This document shows positions 45,426 to 57,779 of a stretch of 64,000 nt of DNA, piece after piece; positions within the stretch are counted from its first letter, which is position 1; each line of letters starts with the position of its first letter. The DNA is from Clarkia xantiana subsp. parviflora (lineage: Eukaryota; Streptophyta; Magnoliopsida; Myrtales; Onagraceae): the NCBI GenBank assembly GCA_036873135.1, contig JAPTYO010000002.1:22222452-22286451 (forward strand), given 5' to 3'. The position numbers were made by a program, and so were the translations under genes. The notes below the pieces were generated by a model. That model ran no database searches, was not told the origin of the DNA, and was given only the letters and a program-made list of their open reading frames with translations.

Positions 45426-46290
45426 ATGGTTGCGATCAGAAATGTAATCTCCCAAATGAATAAGGGAGTGATATTGAACAGCAACAATTATAAAGATCTT
45501 GAATAAGCGAGCGAAAATCGTAATTACTAAAATGAAAGGTTTGGAGCATTTGACAACGAAGAAAGTCAGGCCAGAGGGAGACCTCATGGCTGAACTGGAG
45601 AAAACCCATGATGAATGGGATGCAAATGACCAGGGGATCCGTTCCGCCTTGCTGTCACTGCTTGATGAAGACATACTCTATGGGTATGATCAATATGAGT
45701 CTGCCAAAGACCTATGGGATGGTCTTAAGGCAGGGTTTGGTGTTTATGCCATTGCCCAGAAGCGATCGTTAAACATTGCTTTAGAATCATACAAAATGAA
45801 TCCAAAGCATACAATGAAGGAGCATATCAGACACATGTCTAACATGCTTGCTGAACTCAAGGAAGCAGGAGAAATCCTGACGGAGGAACAGAAGTCCAAT
45901 TCGTGATCTGATCATTATCTGACTCTTAGAGTAGCATGAAAATGCACCTTACCCATGTCACTCAACTCGATAACCTCGAGAAAGTGCGAGTTCATCTCGA
46001 GCTGGAAGAGGATCGTCTCAAGGCTGAAAAGCCTAGGGCGGAAATGCATATCGCATCCTCATTTCCGGCTGAGCAAAAGGGTAAACGCAAGAGGAAGGGA
46101 AAGAATATCTAGGTCAAGGCTGATAAGCCTCTAGCTCCAAAACCTCATAAGAAGTTCAAGCGAAAGCAATTCGGTGGTAAGAAAGGAAAAACAAAACAGA
46201 CACGTAAAGAGGAAACTCGAACGTGTTTTAGGTGTGGAGTGAAATGACACCTTGTTAATGCTTGTACCAATCCTCCCAAGGTACGTGCTG
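45426..46290 (+). pseudogene. Gag of copia element D2
   Basis: Begins MVAIRNVISQMNKGVILNSN with an early TAA (45502-45504). The UBN2-type domain is then open at 45499-45903 (ITKMKGLEHLTTKK, WDANDQGIRSALLSLL, SAKDLWDGLKAGFG, HIRHMSNMLAELKEAGE). A second stop follows, then a broken zinc knuckle near 46220-46270 (CFRCGVK, stop, HLVNAC). Confidence 0.82.
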
Positions 46291-46299
46291 AAGAATAAT

Positions 46300-48050
46300 G
46301 ATAAACTCATAAGTTCTTCTAGGACTCCTCTTACTCGAGAGTAATTCAATTCATTCTTTTGGATTACAGAACCGAGAAGGAGAACAAGCACAAACCTGAG
46401 GAACTTGCCCCGAAGATATAAAGATTGAATGAAAGACTTTATCTTTATTTGCTTTGCTTAATAAACCTCTTCTAAATTCTTCAGTTTAAAGGATACTTAA
46501 TAATGTTCCTTGAAATACAGGAAACAATTTATTTTGAGCATGTAACCATGCTCAGAGAAAGTATTAATTACCGTTTCTCAAGATTTTCGATCATTTTAAT
46601 TAGTTGTTCGATGCATTGCTTATAAGTATATTGCTTATATCTTTCTTTATTATTATTACTCTGTTGAATGAAATAAACTGTAATGATAATCATGTACGAA
46701 ACCGGTTGGATTAAATTGTATTAAATTCAGACATGAAACGATATGACTGAAGACATCGTTTCAATGTATGAGTTTAATATAGAAGTGTTTGAAATGACGA
46801 TGTGCTGAATTTTCGTTTGCATTCCTTCGATAATAACTTATTGATAACATTTACATCGGTAGAAGGTAGGCTTTGAAAGCTACTACGACCTGTAAAACTA
46901 TCAACTGACGCATAAGGTGAAATCCTGAAATGCTCAGTTCGGAGATGGGATAAAATCTCTGAAATAAGTTAGCAAACGAAGAAGGATTAAGTCGGTTAAA
47001 CGATTTTCCTTACATACTCCTTGAACGATAAGTCATGCTAAGCATTCAAATCAAATGACACACTTCTATAAGCATAGTTTGTAAACATAAATGTCATAGT
47101 CATTTCATCACACGTTCCCTATGGGATGATGAGAAAATGATTCACATTAATGTAAAACTATGTTCCATTGTAATCGGTAAAACATGCCGCCATAAAAGCT
47201 GAAGAATGATAATGAGCTACTCATATCATCATGCGACATTAATTTGCGAATTAAACACGTACTTAGGACAATAGTATATTACTACTCTTTGAAAATACAT
47301 GTTTACAGCTTAAAGACATGGTATCGTGGTCGAACATATGACATTACATACTTGAGGACGAATTTTTCGATGCATTGACAGTTCAAAATAATGAGTCTTG
47401 ATCAGACAGAAGAGGATATTACTGACATCAGGTCCCACTTAATTCGAGTGGGAGATATTTGAACCAGCAACTCAAGTGAATGACATGGTAAATGATAATG
47501 GGAACATTTTCATTATAAATCCAGTGGGAGGTCTAAACACCTACCACAAGTAATCACTGGTGCTGTTTGGACGAATCAAGGAGAACCTGATTATCGTAAT
47601 GCTAAACCGAGGATACCACAACTACCTGTACTACCCATTGTTCCCAGTGGGAGTGAGCTGACAAACTTGGTTTCAGATCCTAGTGATCAAGGAATTCATC
47701 TTGGAAATAAAATTCTAAGACCAAGAAGTCGTAGAAGGAAAGTTGTCGGTTATGGTTAAAGCACTCCTCTTGTACCCAATAGAAGTGATGCTCCGATGAG
47801 AAGCGTCATCTCGAGTGGGAGAATTGATTCCAATTGGAAGAAATGCTCTGATAGGAGGCATTATTCCGAGTGGGAGAGAAATTAAGACTCAACGATGGGA
47901 TAATCAAGTCTAGACGAAAGTCAAAGGCATCGAGCTTCTCCAAAGAAGTATCCCATATGAAAGAATGATAACCTCACTCTATCGACATGCATTGGAAAGA
48001 CCTCAAAGAAATGGAAGAAAATAATAAATGAGAGAGATCGCCTGAATGAA
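46300..48050 (+). other. Decayed internal region of copia D2
   Basis: No continuous coding similarity is recognisable where protease and integrase are expected. Repeated phrases of the type CCCAGTGGGAG/CGAGTGGGAG (near 47447, 47642, 47815, 47868) are visible. It is likely mutated pol sequence. Confidence 0.45.
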
Positions 48051-48059
48051 AGCCATTAA

Positions 48060-49020
48060 AGTCAATAGTTGATTTACCTGCTAACCACAGGGACATAAAG
48101 ATAAGGTGAGTCCTGAAAGAAGGCTCACCACTGATGGAAAAGGTCGAGCGATACAAAACTCGACTTGTTGCGAAATGCTATACTCAACTTCACGGAATGG
48201 ACTTTGACAAAACATACTCAACACCTGTGCGTAAAACCATGGTGCAGGGCCATTCATGGTCCTGGTTGCAGGTTTCGATTACGAACCTCACCGAATGAGT
48301 ATAAAGACAGCATTCCTCCTTGGAAATCTAGAGGAATAAATCTATATGAAGCAACCAGGGTTTCATTACTCCTGGTAACGAACGTAAAGTTTGTAAACTC
48401 CAAAGGTCCATCTACGGTCATAAACAGTCGTCTCGGCAAAGGTACCGCAGATTCCACGAATAAATCGTAGGAAACGGATCTGTGAGTTTATCACAAGGAT
48501 CTGTGCGTGTATTATAAGACCTCTAGGTCTGAGTATGTCATCTTAACCTTATGAGTGGATGACATACTTATTGCTGTAAACAACACGAGATTAATGAATA
48601 AGTCAAAGTCCTGTTTGGCATCTGTATTTGAGATGAAGGACATGGGAGAGGCCACGTATATCTTAGGCAATGAGACTGCCAGAGATCGGGCTACCCGGAA
48701 ATCATGTCTATCTCAAGAAGCTTAAATCAACAGATTTTCGAATGTGGGCCTTACCTAGTCACACAGCTACGGTCGTCTTGCGATGGAGGGAGGCCTCCAC
48801 CAAACAAGACTGACTAAGAGTCAGGGGGATAAACCTGATTAAGCAAGACGATTATCTAGTTTCGAAGTAACTCGACGTGATCTTCGTTTTGCATATCGCT
48901 GTGATGAACTTCGTTCGTCATTTAACCACATTCTGGACCAGATGAGAATCTGTGATAGCATGATTTACAAATCCTTTCCTGTAAACCCAAAAGGTTCAGG
49001 TATGCTATCAACGTGTGCTT
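48060..49020 (+). pseudogene. Reverse transcriptase remnant of copia D2
   Basis: Fragments in several frames read VERYKTRLVAKCYTQLHGMD, FDKTYSTPVRKTM, YEPHRMSIKTAFLLGN, YMKQPGF, VDDILIAVNN (where YVDDIL is typical; the Tyr codon region holds a stop) and FEMKDMGEATYILG. These are the RT motifs of plant copia elements in the expected order, with many stops. Confidence 0.82.
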
Positions 49021-49034
49021 CATACTACGCATGC

Positions 49035-49789
49035 TGATGGATATACGCATGATTCGGGCTCGGTTTTAATTATTCGGACCTCATACACGCACGTAAGACC
49101 CACTACGAAACCCAATTTCGAGCTAACCGGGGGAAACCGGGCAAGTCGCGAACTTGCCCGGCACCCCCGGGGGCTTACCCGGAAAATTCCGGGTAAGCTT
49201 AGCACCCCGGGGGGGTGTCGCGCACACCCCCCATTTTGTCTCGAATGTATAGGAGACCCGATTTTTAACTAACTCCTATGTGTCCGAGACCTATGTTTCA
49301 AAGGCGCGCGCGTCCCGCTCATGACAGCTGCCTGAGACGCGCGTCAGAGTCCTCTTCTCAAAGCTCTCCCCTGCATCCCGGTTCACATTTCCACATTGAA
49401 CCGGGTCAAAACCGGCTTACGGTCCAAGGTTGCCTATAAATAGCCACCTTGGGGGTAAACATAAAAAAAAGTCACTTTGAGTGAGAATTGGGAAAAGCTC
49501 TGACCTCTCTCTAAACTTTCTCTCTCTAGAACTGTCTAATGTTGACCGTCGGAGTGAGCGCACCAAGCACCTCCCCCCCTCTCCACGGGAGTTGCTCGGT
49601 AATGCTCCTCTTGCAGGTACGGACGGACAGTCAGCAAGAGAGCCCGAAGGACTTAGTGCGATTTTGAAGACGAAGCCAAAGGCCCGTGCACGACCCTAGG
49701 AGACGGACTTGGCCCAAACAAGCTCGCACCCAACCCGAAGACATCGACAAGTTACTCAGCGGACAGCCCGCGTTAACTTGGTCGAAACA
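49035..49789 (+). repeat. 5' LTR of element C
   Basis: 755 bp, starting TGATGGATATACG and ending TCGAAACA. TATA box TATAAATAG at 49435-49443. It matches 52156-52448 plus 63569-64000. Confidence 0.93.
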
Positions 49790-49790
49790 C

Positions 49791-49809
49791 TTGGCGCCGT
49801 CTGTGGGAA
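49791..49809 (+). promoter_or_regulatory. Primer-binding site of element C
   Basis: TTGGCGCCGTCTGTGGGAA directly after the 5' LTR; its first 12 bases are the same as in A and B. Confidence 0.8.
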
Positions 49810-50089
49810 ACGCAACGACAAGTCATGGCGTACCACTCAGTTTACAAGATTTGGGAGAGCCGTGTGAAGCACGTACACCTCCTACCAAACGCGCGTGCAT
49901 CGACGCTCTAAGAGGAGGAGTAACACCTCTCGCTCAGAAACTAAGTATAGTAGCAACGGACACTAGGTGCAGCACTGCGCGCACAGCATCGCACGCGCGT
50001 ACACGTCGATATGGAAATGTGAGATCTACCACCTCACATACGAAGAACCTAACAGATACACTAAGTGGCTATCATGTCCACGCATCTCG

Positions 50090-50250
50090 AAGTAGCGGTC
50101 GCTAGACACACTCTACCTTGGGGAAAATAAAGTAGCGGTCGCTAGACACACTCTACCTTGGGGAAAACCAAGTAGCGGTCGCTAGACACACTCTACCTTG
50201 GGGAAAGCCAAGTAGCGGTCGCAAAATGCACTCTACCTTGAAAACGCCAG
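50090..50250 (+). repeat. 40-bp tandem repeat, four copies (element C)
   Basis: AGTAGCGGTCGCTAGACACA recurs at 50091, 50131 and 50171, with a diverged copy at 50211. Confidence 0.93.
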
Positions 50251-50360
50251 GTAGCGGCAGCAACATGGATAGGCAGTCGCCTCGCCGACCTTTGACCGAC
50301 GCCATGGAAGGACACGTCGCCTCGCCGACCTCTGGCCTTCTCCCTACCTCGGAAACATCA

Positions 50361-50510
50361 AGTAGCTGTCGCTGAATGCACCCAACTTAGGAACAACCAA
50401 GTAGCAGTCGTGAAATGCACCCAACTTTGGAACAACCAAGTAGCAGTCGTGGAATGCACCCAACTTTGAAAAAACCAAGTAGCAGTCATGGAACACACCC
50501 TACTTCGGAA
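50361..50510 (+). repeat. 39-bp tandem repeat, four copies (element C)
   Basis: AGTAGC-GTCGTGAAATGCA-type units start at 50361, 50400, 50439 and 50478. They are diverged relatives of the 40-bp unit just upstream. Confidence 0.88.
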
Positions 50511-50819
50511 GATCCCAGTAACCATCGACATGGGAGACAACTACATATCTACGAGACTCGTTAGTCTCTACTTATCACATAGCGAACACCCCACGAGGGG
50601 GGCAACCCCCTGTACATATCAACCACTATGACGACACCTACCCTACGTCGACATCAAGCCTATAGTGACAACATGCATGGCAACAGAAAAGGAAAAAATT
50701 ATAAGTGTTGGAACAAGCGCGCACATACAAGCGCACACATACAAGCGCGCACATACAAGAGCACGCATACTCAGCTAGCACGCATATGGATGGTAGTATG
50801 GTCATGAAAGAAAGAGCCA

Positions 50820-50985
50820 ATCAAGGAACATTTTCTAAGTGTTCCACCATGTCAGCAGTCGACATGTGACGAGGTGTCGACTATCAAGGAACATTTTTTA
50901 AGTGTTCCACCATGTCAGCAGTCGACATATAACAAAGTGTCGACCATCAAGAAATACTTTCTAAGTATTTTCCTATGACGGCAAT
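50820..50985 (+). repeat. TTCTAAGTGTTCC/GTCGACAT repeat (element C)
   Basis: Three degenerate units of about 60 bp, each with TTTCTAAGTGTTCCACCATG (last unit varied) followed by GTCGACAT. It resembles the 66-bp units of elements A and B. Confidence 0.75.
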
Positions 50986-52155
50986 CAACGGCAATCGACA
51001 AAGATCAAATAACGACAACCATGGTAACGAGTCATTAGGCTAGCGCTATCACGTCACTACAAGCACCTCTACTCCGGGGGCAATACTATATCAACAAGGG
51101 CCTCGTCTCTCGACATATACGTTGCGAACATACTCTGTTCGTCAACGACGCGGCGGATGCATCACACCTCGCAAGCTTAGGACCCGCGCGTCCGTGATAC
51201 ACGCTCCCTCATAAGTGTGTGGGTAACCCTTTACCTGTCTCTATTTTTTCTAAGTCTTTTAGTACATGACTATGCATCCTTTACACATACGTCATACACA
51301 CGTCATCGTCATGCATTGCACACATCCATGATTTACATATTACACGTACATGAGTTAATTGTCGTCATATCATTTATTCATGCTATGATTTATATTTCCG
51401 TCATTGCATGATCAATTGCATGACAGTACGTTGTTATCTTCTTATTACAACACTTACTATTTTCTAGACTCATTTTTAGCAATCATGACTACATGATATG
51501 CGCACATAATCTAGCGCGCACTATGTCATCTCAAAATGCATGATTCATGTTTTTTATTATTACATGATTATTTTCATGATTCAATTATTGATTATGTGCT
51601 CACATCATTTATATCATGTCATCACATTCATGTTAACATCATAAACCATGATTGCACATATTCATGAGAATTATTGCTTAAGTCCATCACATGTGATTTT
51701 CCAAACCCGACATTATTTCATTTACTAAAACCGTCGTCTCGCCGTCAAGACGGCCGTCTCGGACGACGGGCTCCCGAAAACCATCATATTGCATGAAAAA
51801 CGTTTTATCAAAACTTTCATGATTTATTATCATTTTGATACAATTAGTCGTGGCATGAACGTTCCATATTTATTTGATCATCTTACAAACCCGAAAAATT
51901 TCATGTGCGCTCACGCCTTACTTCTTCCAAAATCACATTTATCATATTACTCGTAGTCCGTTGTGCTACTAACCCTTTGCGCAGTTATCAAGCATGACCA
52001 TCTCAAAAAACTAAGGCAAGGAGCTCGTCTGAGCCGCGCGTATCCACCCTTGGTAAGTCAAGACCAAAGGTGAGCAGACGACCCGAATCACGCGTACACC
52101 CTATCTTAAAATAGAGTTAAATAAAGGTCAAGCCATTATTTAACTCGGGGGCAAG

Positions 52156-52448
52156 TGATGGATATACGCATGATTCGGGCTCGGTTTTAATTATTCGGAC
52201 CTCATACACGCACGTAAGACCCACTACGAAACCCAATTTCGAGCTAACCGGGGGAAACCGGGCAAGTCGCGAACTTGCCCGGCACCCCCGGGGGCTTACC
52301 CGGAAAATTTCGGGTAAGCTTAGCACCCCGGGGGGTGTCGCGCACACCCCCCATTTTGTCTCGAATGTATAGGAGACCCGATTTTTAACTAACTCCTATG
52401 TGTCCGAGACCTATGTTTCAAAGGCGCGTGCGTCCCGCTCATGACAGC
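52156..52448 (+). repeat. 3' LTR of element C, first part
   Basis: Matches 49035-49328 with a few differences. It ends at ACAGC (52444-52448), the target duplication of element B. Confidence 0.93.
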
Positions 52449-53345
52449 TGTTGCGTCCGGGTTGAACAGAGTTGTAGGGACGCGTCTATTTACGTAGCTG
52501 TGCGGGCCGTAACCCTTCCGTCAGGAGGAGGTTGGGCCACTGACGAGTGTTCGGACTTTCTCCCGCGTGAGGTTTGTGTCTCGGAAAGGTTGTGACTCGG
52601 CAAGGTTGTGACCCGGCAAGGTTGTGACCCGGCAAGGTTGTGACCCGGCAAGGTTGTGACCCGGCAAGGTTGTGACCCGGCAAGGTTGTGACTCAGGGCG
52701 GATGTGACTCAGGGCGTCGGAACCTGCACTAAGGACCAATGCTAGCACGGAGAGGGGGGGGGGGTGGTGTTAGCGGAGCCCTCTCCGATGCTTAAGTCAC
52801 TATAGTGGCAAAAAGGTAATTTCTAGAGAGAGAGAATTTCTAGAGAGAAGTCAGAGCTCAAAATACCAAAGTTGGGCAAATGAGAGAATGTGTGAAAATG
52901 GGTGGTCAAGACCTCCTATTTATAGGCTTTCTTGGGACCGGACCCGGTTTTAAAGCGGTTTGATGACGGTTCAAGAACGTGCGGTAACCGTCATCCTTGT
53001 TGGTAGTACGTGAACTTGACTTCTCTACGCGTAACAGTAATCGCGGGTACGGTAATAGCGCGATACCCGTAAGGCAATCCGGACCTCGTCGAATTTGGGC
53101 AATTCGGCGAGGTCCGAATTGTCACGCAACCCGGACCTCCGGATTGTGAGCAATCCGGAGGTCCGGATTGCCACAACCCGGACGTCCGGGTTGTTGCAAC
53201 CCGGAGGTCCGGTCCGGACGCGCGTAAACGCGCCTCCGGACCGTTTTGATACCGTGGGAGATGTTTTTAAACTGAGATGTAATTTTTTACGTGTCGACGA
53301 GTTCCGAAACGTAAACACGAACCCGAATTGGACACTTATCCATCA
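52449..53345 (-). repeat. 3' LTR of element B
   Basis: 897 bp. It carries six to seven copies of a 16-bp unit (GGCAAGGTTGTGACCC) at 52590-52690, and palindromic CCGG modules at 53120-53225. Confidence 0.94.
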
Positions 53346-53359
53346 CTTGCCCCCGAGTC
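53346..53359 (-). promoter_or_regulatory. Polypurine tract of element B
   Basis: On the minus strand ACTCGGGGGCAAG directly precedes the 3' LTR start TGATGG. Confidence 0.75.
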
Positions 53360-53939
53360 AAGTAACGGTTTAGAACCTTTCTTGACTCTATTTTAAGTTA
53401 GGATATTTTTCCAATTTGAGTTTGACGCTAACCTTTCGGTTTTGATCGTTGGTTGGACGCAAGCATCTTGATTTTGTCCGTCGCTTGATCTTCCGGCCGA
53501 AAGGCTTTGTTTCCTATCATCATGGTTAGTGCAATAGGAAGTGTATATGCGCGAATATGATTATCGTCGGAGACATGAGCAAACGTTAATGCGCTATGCG
53601 AACATGTATCTATCAACATGTATGCATGAGTGATGGACGTGGCAAGATCGTAATTACACAATGCAAGAAATAGAAACCGTAAGCTTCTAAAATGACTAAG
53701 TGATTACCGAATCATGGATCATGCAATTGTAACATACGCACGTAATGATGGGTTTGATACGTGCGACGTCAAGATATGCATAGGAGTAGATAGTTTTAAA
53801 AAGAGAGGATAGAGTATACCGTAGGGGTTTAGACTTGGGTGTAGACAAGCTAATCCTTTGATCCTTATCCACAAAGCATCTCTTTGGGATTAGTAAATAC
53901 ACATATCCCCATTTATCCTTCCAGCACCCTATGAGTTCA

Positions 53940-54280
53940 CCATTCCACTCCCTTTGCAGGTAATTCATTCATCCTTTCCCGAAATTGCTTTTGTGCTTTA
54001 AAGTTTGTTCGCCGTCGTGGAGCTTAGATACGTTTTGACAGTTTCGAGTCTGATTTTTGGCTTGTTTTTGGAAGTTGATACCACCATTCGACTCGGTTCG
54101 TCGCAAGGATTCCAGCGCCGCCTTCGGAGTGGAGTGGCTTCGCCGGAGCGTGTGGCCCACGCGCCGCCTTCCCGGGCTCGCCTCGTTTCGGTCCACACCT
54201 TCCCGGAATCGTCTCGACGAGGGGAGTCCATTGGAATACCTTTCGTCACGTTTTGAGGTAGTTTGGAAACCCAATTTTAA
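53940..54280 (+). other. GC-rich antisense segment of element B
   Basis: Counterpart of 36540-36960 in element A, antisense to the element. The open frame 54005-54256 shares ...RYVLTVSSLIFGLFLEVD and AHAPPS with A but lacks an internal GC-rich stretch present in A. Confidence 0.35.
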
Positions 54281-54744
54281 GAGATAGCTTCGACTTGACT
54301 TTGGATGTCGCCGGATTGTTGTTCGTTTGGGCTATTTTTCGTTGTTGATGTATGGAACTGCTTGTCGATGCTTGTATATCAAATAATCGCTGATTGATTG
54401 CCGTTACTATCGCCGTTAGTTCATAACTTAGACGATTTTCACTCCCGTGGGTAGTTGAGGTAGAATTCCCCGTTCGGACATAGTGCCCCCGTGTCCTTGT
54501 GTAGGAGTTTTTGGTCGGTATGCATGATTTTCCTTCTTGGCGGGTTTTTGGTTGTCGGGGGTTGCCCAGTAACTTTAGGCATAGTCACTTGTCGTCTTGA
54601 TGCCTTAGAGAAAAAATTTCCTTAAGCGTTGCCACGTTCGATTCTTACGGTTCGTCGCGTTAATCCCCCGTTTGCATGATAGCCCCTTAGGATGTTAGTC
54701 CCTTCCTTGGTGCGTACCAACTTTACTATGTGCGTGGAACTTGG

Positions 54745-54875
54745 TCACGTGCGTTGATGTTGATACGCGCGTTGATGTTGATACGCGCGTTGACGTTGAT
54801 ACGCGCGTCGATGTTGATACGCGCGTTGATGTTGATACGCGCGTTGACGTTGATACGCGCGTCGATAATGAGTGT
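54745..54875 (-). repeat. 18-bp tandem array, small block (element B)
   Basis: About seven 18-bp units of the GCGTTGATGTTGATACGC type, the complement of the A-array half-unit. Confidence 0.9.
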
Positions 54876-55059
54876 CAGGTATAGACTGTTGGTTATTACC
54901 TGCAAGTATGCTAAAACACTTAGGAAATATTTAAATGATATCTAATGCTTGTTACCATAGATGTCGTTGTATGAGCTTTGTCGATGAGCGTCGTAGGTGT
55001 GCTTAAGGGGCATGGCTACTCGTTGTATGCAATCCATCTTTGTTGACATGTATGTGCGT

Positions 55060-55660
55060 ACATGGCAATACTTAGAAAATATTCTCCCCTTGTCGACATG
55101 CATCCTCGTCGACATGTATGTACGTACATGGAAACACTTAGAAGATATTTTCTCCTTGTTGACATGCAACTTTGTCGACATGTATGTACGTACACGGAAA
55201 CACTTAGAAAATATTCTCCCTTTGTCGACATGCAACCTTGTCGACATGTATGTACGTACATGGAAACACTTAGAAAGTATTCTCCCCTTGTCGACATGCA
55301 ACCTTGTTGACATGTATGTACGTACATGGAAACACTTAGAAAATATTTTCTCCTTGTCGACGTGCAACCTTGTCGACATGTATGTACGTACATGGAAACA
55401 CTTAGAAAATATTTTCTCCTTGTCGACGTGCATCCTTGTCGACATGTATGTACGTACATGGAAACACTTAGAAAATATTTTTTCCTTGTCGACGTGCATC
55501 CTTGTCGACATGTATGTACGTACATGGAAACACTTAGAAAATATTTTTTCCTTGTCGACGTGCATCCTTGTCGACATGTATGTACGTACATGGAAACACT
55601 TAGAAAATATTTTCTCCTTGTCGACGTGCATCCTCGTCGACATGTATGTACGTACATGGA
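55060..55660 (-). repeat. 66-bp tandem array, about nine copies (element B)
   Basis: CATGGAAACACTTAGAAAAT recurs every 66 bp (for example 55391 and 55457). Each unit holds GTCGAC twice and the palindrome-like TGTATGTACGTACAT. Open frames on both strands arise because 66 is divisible by three. Confidence 0.95.
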
Positions 55661-55667
55661 ACTATGA

Positions 55668-55975
55668 TACGCGCGTTAACTTTGATACGCGCATTGATGT
55701 TGATACGCGCGTTAACCTTGATACGCGCGTTGATGTTGATACGTGCGTTAACCTTGATACGCGCGTTGATGTTGATACGCGCGTTAACCTTGATACGCGC
55801 GTTGATGTTGATACGCGCGTTAACCTTGATACGCGCGTTGATGTTGATACGCGTGTTAACCTTGATACGCGCGTTGATGTTGATACGCGCGTTAACCTTG
55901 ATACGCGCGTTAACCTTGATACGCGCGTTAACCTTGATACGCGCGTTAACCTTGATACGCGCGTTAATGTGTTGA
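55668..55975 (-). repeat. 18/36-bp tandem array, second block (element B)
   Basis: About 17 half-units alternating GCGTTAACCTTGATACGC and GCGTTGATGTTGATACGC, the complement of the array at 35142-36090. At the right end only the first half-unit is repeated. Confidence 0.94.
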
Positions 55976-57009
55976 AGAGGTTGCCCCCCTTGCGCGATGC
56001 TTGTTACTTGCTGCACGAAGACTTAATAAGTCTTGTACGTTTGTGGTTGTTCTCACATGGAGCGTCTGTTGCATAAGTGCTTGAATAAGTGTTGGTGCGT
56101 GCTTGCGCACTGACTGTATTGTTGATAGAACTTTCCAAGATATTAGATCTTGTTGATTTTCCCAGTTATCGCCGGCTGCAGTTTCTGTTTTTAGCATGAT
56201 TCTCGAAAGATCCGACGCAGGGGCGTGTTCCTCGAGCGATTCTTGGTTCTTTATGCTGATCATGACCGTGCTAACTCTTTCTTGTGATAAGAGAAATAGA
56301 GTTGAGGGTTATGTAGTGGCGTCTTCTGCCCCCCAGTCGAGGGACCGGCCCAAGGAGGAGCGTTACTCCTACTGAGGTAAGTGTTTGTTGATAATTCTTT
56401 GTTCATGCTTTTGCTTGCATGACATTTCGTCACCTGGACATTGTTAAGTGCTGTGATTGCCCCTCTTGGCTAGACTCCAAGGCATGGCGAGATGGGTAGA
56501 GCATAGGATGTTGCGACTTGCGCATTGTAGGATGGGTGGCAACTTCTGCTTGTTCCGCCGAGTCCTGTTAGAGATGATGGCATTTTTAATCTGTGCCATC
56601 TTTTGGGTATGTTGAACTCATTTCTGAGTCTGTTTGCCCCCCGGCTTTTATGCTTGAAGACTTGTTGTAGTTGTTCCTTAGTTGTTGTTTACGACTTGTT
56701 CGGTTTGAACTACGTCGTTTGAACCTGCTTTATACACAGTAGTTTGCATGATAACTTGTTAGTAATATTTCATACCGTTACCACTTACTGTGTTTATTGA
56801 ATGTGGATGACTAGTAATGTAGACATAGTCCCTGCGGTCGTGACCAATAGCCACTTCCTGATTGATAAGTTGAGATATTCTCCTGATTGCCTGCCTGATG
56901 CATTATGCATATTGCCCTTGAATAGCTTGCCGCTATATGTGTTGCAAACTGCCGAGTATTTTTGCGTATAGCAATATATCTCAACAAGTAGTGTATTTGA
57001 AAAGTGTTA

Positions 57010-57500
57010 TCTTGGCTAAGCAAGATACTAGTTTATACCGTCTCTTAGTTCCACTCTAAGGCGACGTTGTACAAGACTCGACTTGTAAATTTTACGAGTT
57101 TTAAACAGGGTACGCACCTGACAGCGTGTATCAACCCGCGTTGGGGAAGCATACGTAAGAGTATTATTTGAGAGGAGTTATCTTGGCTAAGCAAGATATT
57201 AGTTTATACCGTCTCTTAGTTCCACTCTAAGGCGACGTTGTACAAGACTCGACTTGTAAATTTTACGAGTTTTAAACAGGGTACGCACCTGACAGCGTGT
57301 ATCAACCCGCGTTGGGGAAGCATACGTAAGAGTATTATTTGAGAGGAGTTATCTTGGCTAAGCAAGATATTAGTTTATACCGTCTCTTAGTTCCACTCTA
57401 AGGCGACGTTGTACAAGACTCGACTTGTAAATTTTATGAGTTTTATACAGGGTACGCACCTGACAGCGTGTATCAACCCGCGTTGGGGAGGCATACGTAA
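57010..57500 (-). repeat. 171-bp tandem repeat, three copies (element B)
   Basis: GCATACGTAA recurs at 57149, 57320 and 57491. It is the same array as 33262-33770 in A. Confidence 0.93.
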
Positions 57501-57779
57501 AAACATTTTTGTGTTTGGAGAAACATTTTTGTGAACCCTAAAAGGCTTGTTGATAAAATATTTGAGAAAATATTTTGGCATTGAATGTGGTACATCCAAA
57601 AAATCGTGTTGATAAAATTTTTTGGAAAAGTGTTTGGTAAAATGTTTGAAAGAATATTTGTGATACATGATTCCTGCGTCCAGGGACCATGTAACACTTT
57701 TGAGGATATGAATTGTGATGCATGCTTTCTGCGTCCAGGAACCATGCAACACGGTTTGAAAATCTGTAGTACGGAATTG

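Larger units (their letters stand above)
42904..49034 (+). mobile_element. Copia retrotransposon D2, decayed, inserted in D1 and cut by element C
   Basis: The 5' LTR is 42904-43246 (TG...CTAACA) and is followed by TGGTATCAGAGCC at 43248-43260. A 2.1-kb leader with (TA)n and ACCGAACC-type low-complexity DNA precedes a copia Gag (45426-45906). RT-related fragments lie near 48060-48960. Integrase could not be recognised. The right side ends at element C (49035), and the 3' LTR is not in the window. Confidence 0.78.
49035..52448 (+). mobile_element. LTR retrotransposon C, left part (5' LTR, noncoding interior, start of 3' LTR)
   Basis: The 5' LTR is 49035-49789, the interior 49790-52155, and the 3' LTR starts at 52156 and is interrupted at 52448 by element B, resuming at 63569. 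The PBS is TTGGCGCCGTCTGTGGGAA; the PPT is AACTCGGGGGCAAG. The 2.37-kb interior has no recognisable protein, only tandem repeats and GC-skewed noncoding DNA, so this is a LARD-like non-autonomous element. It shares LTR start, PBS and PPT with A and B. Confidence 0.88.
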
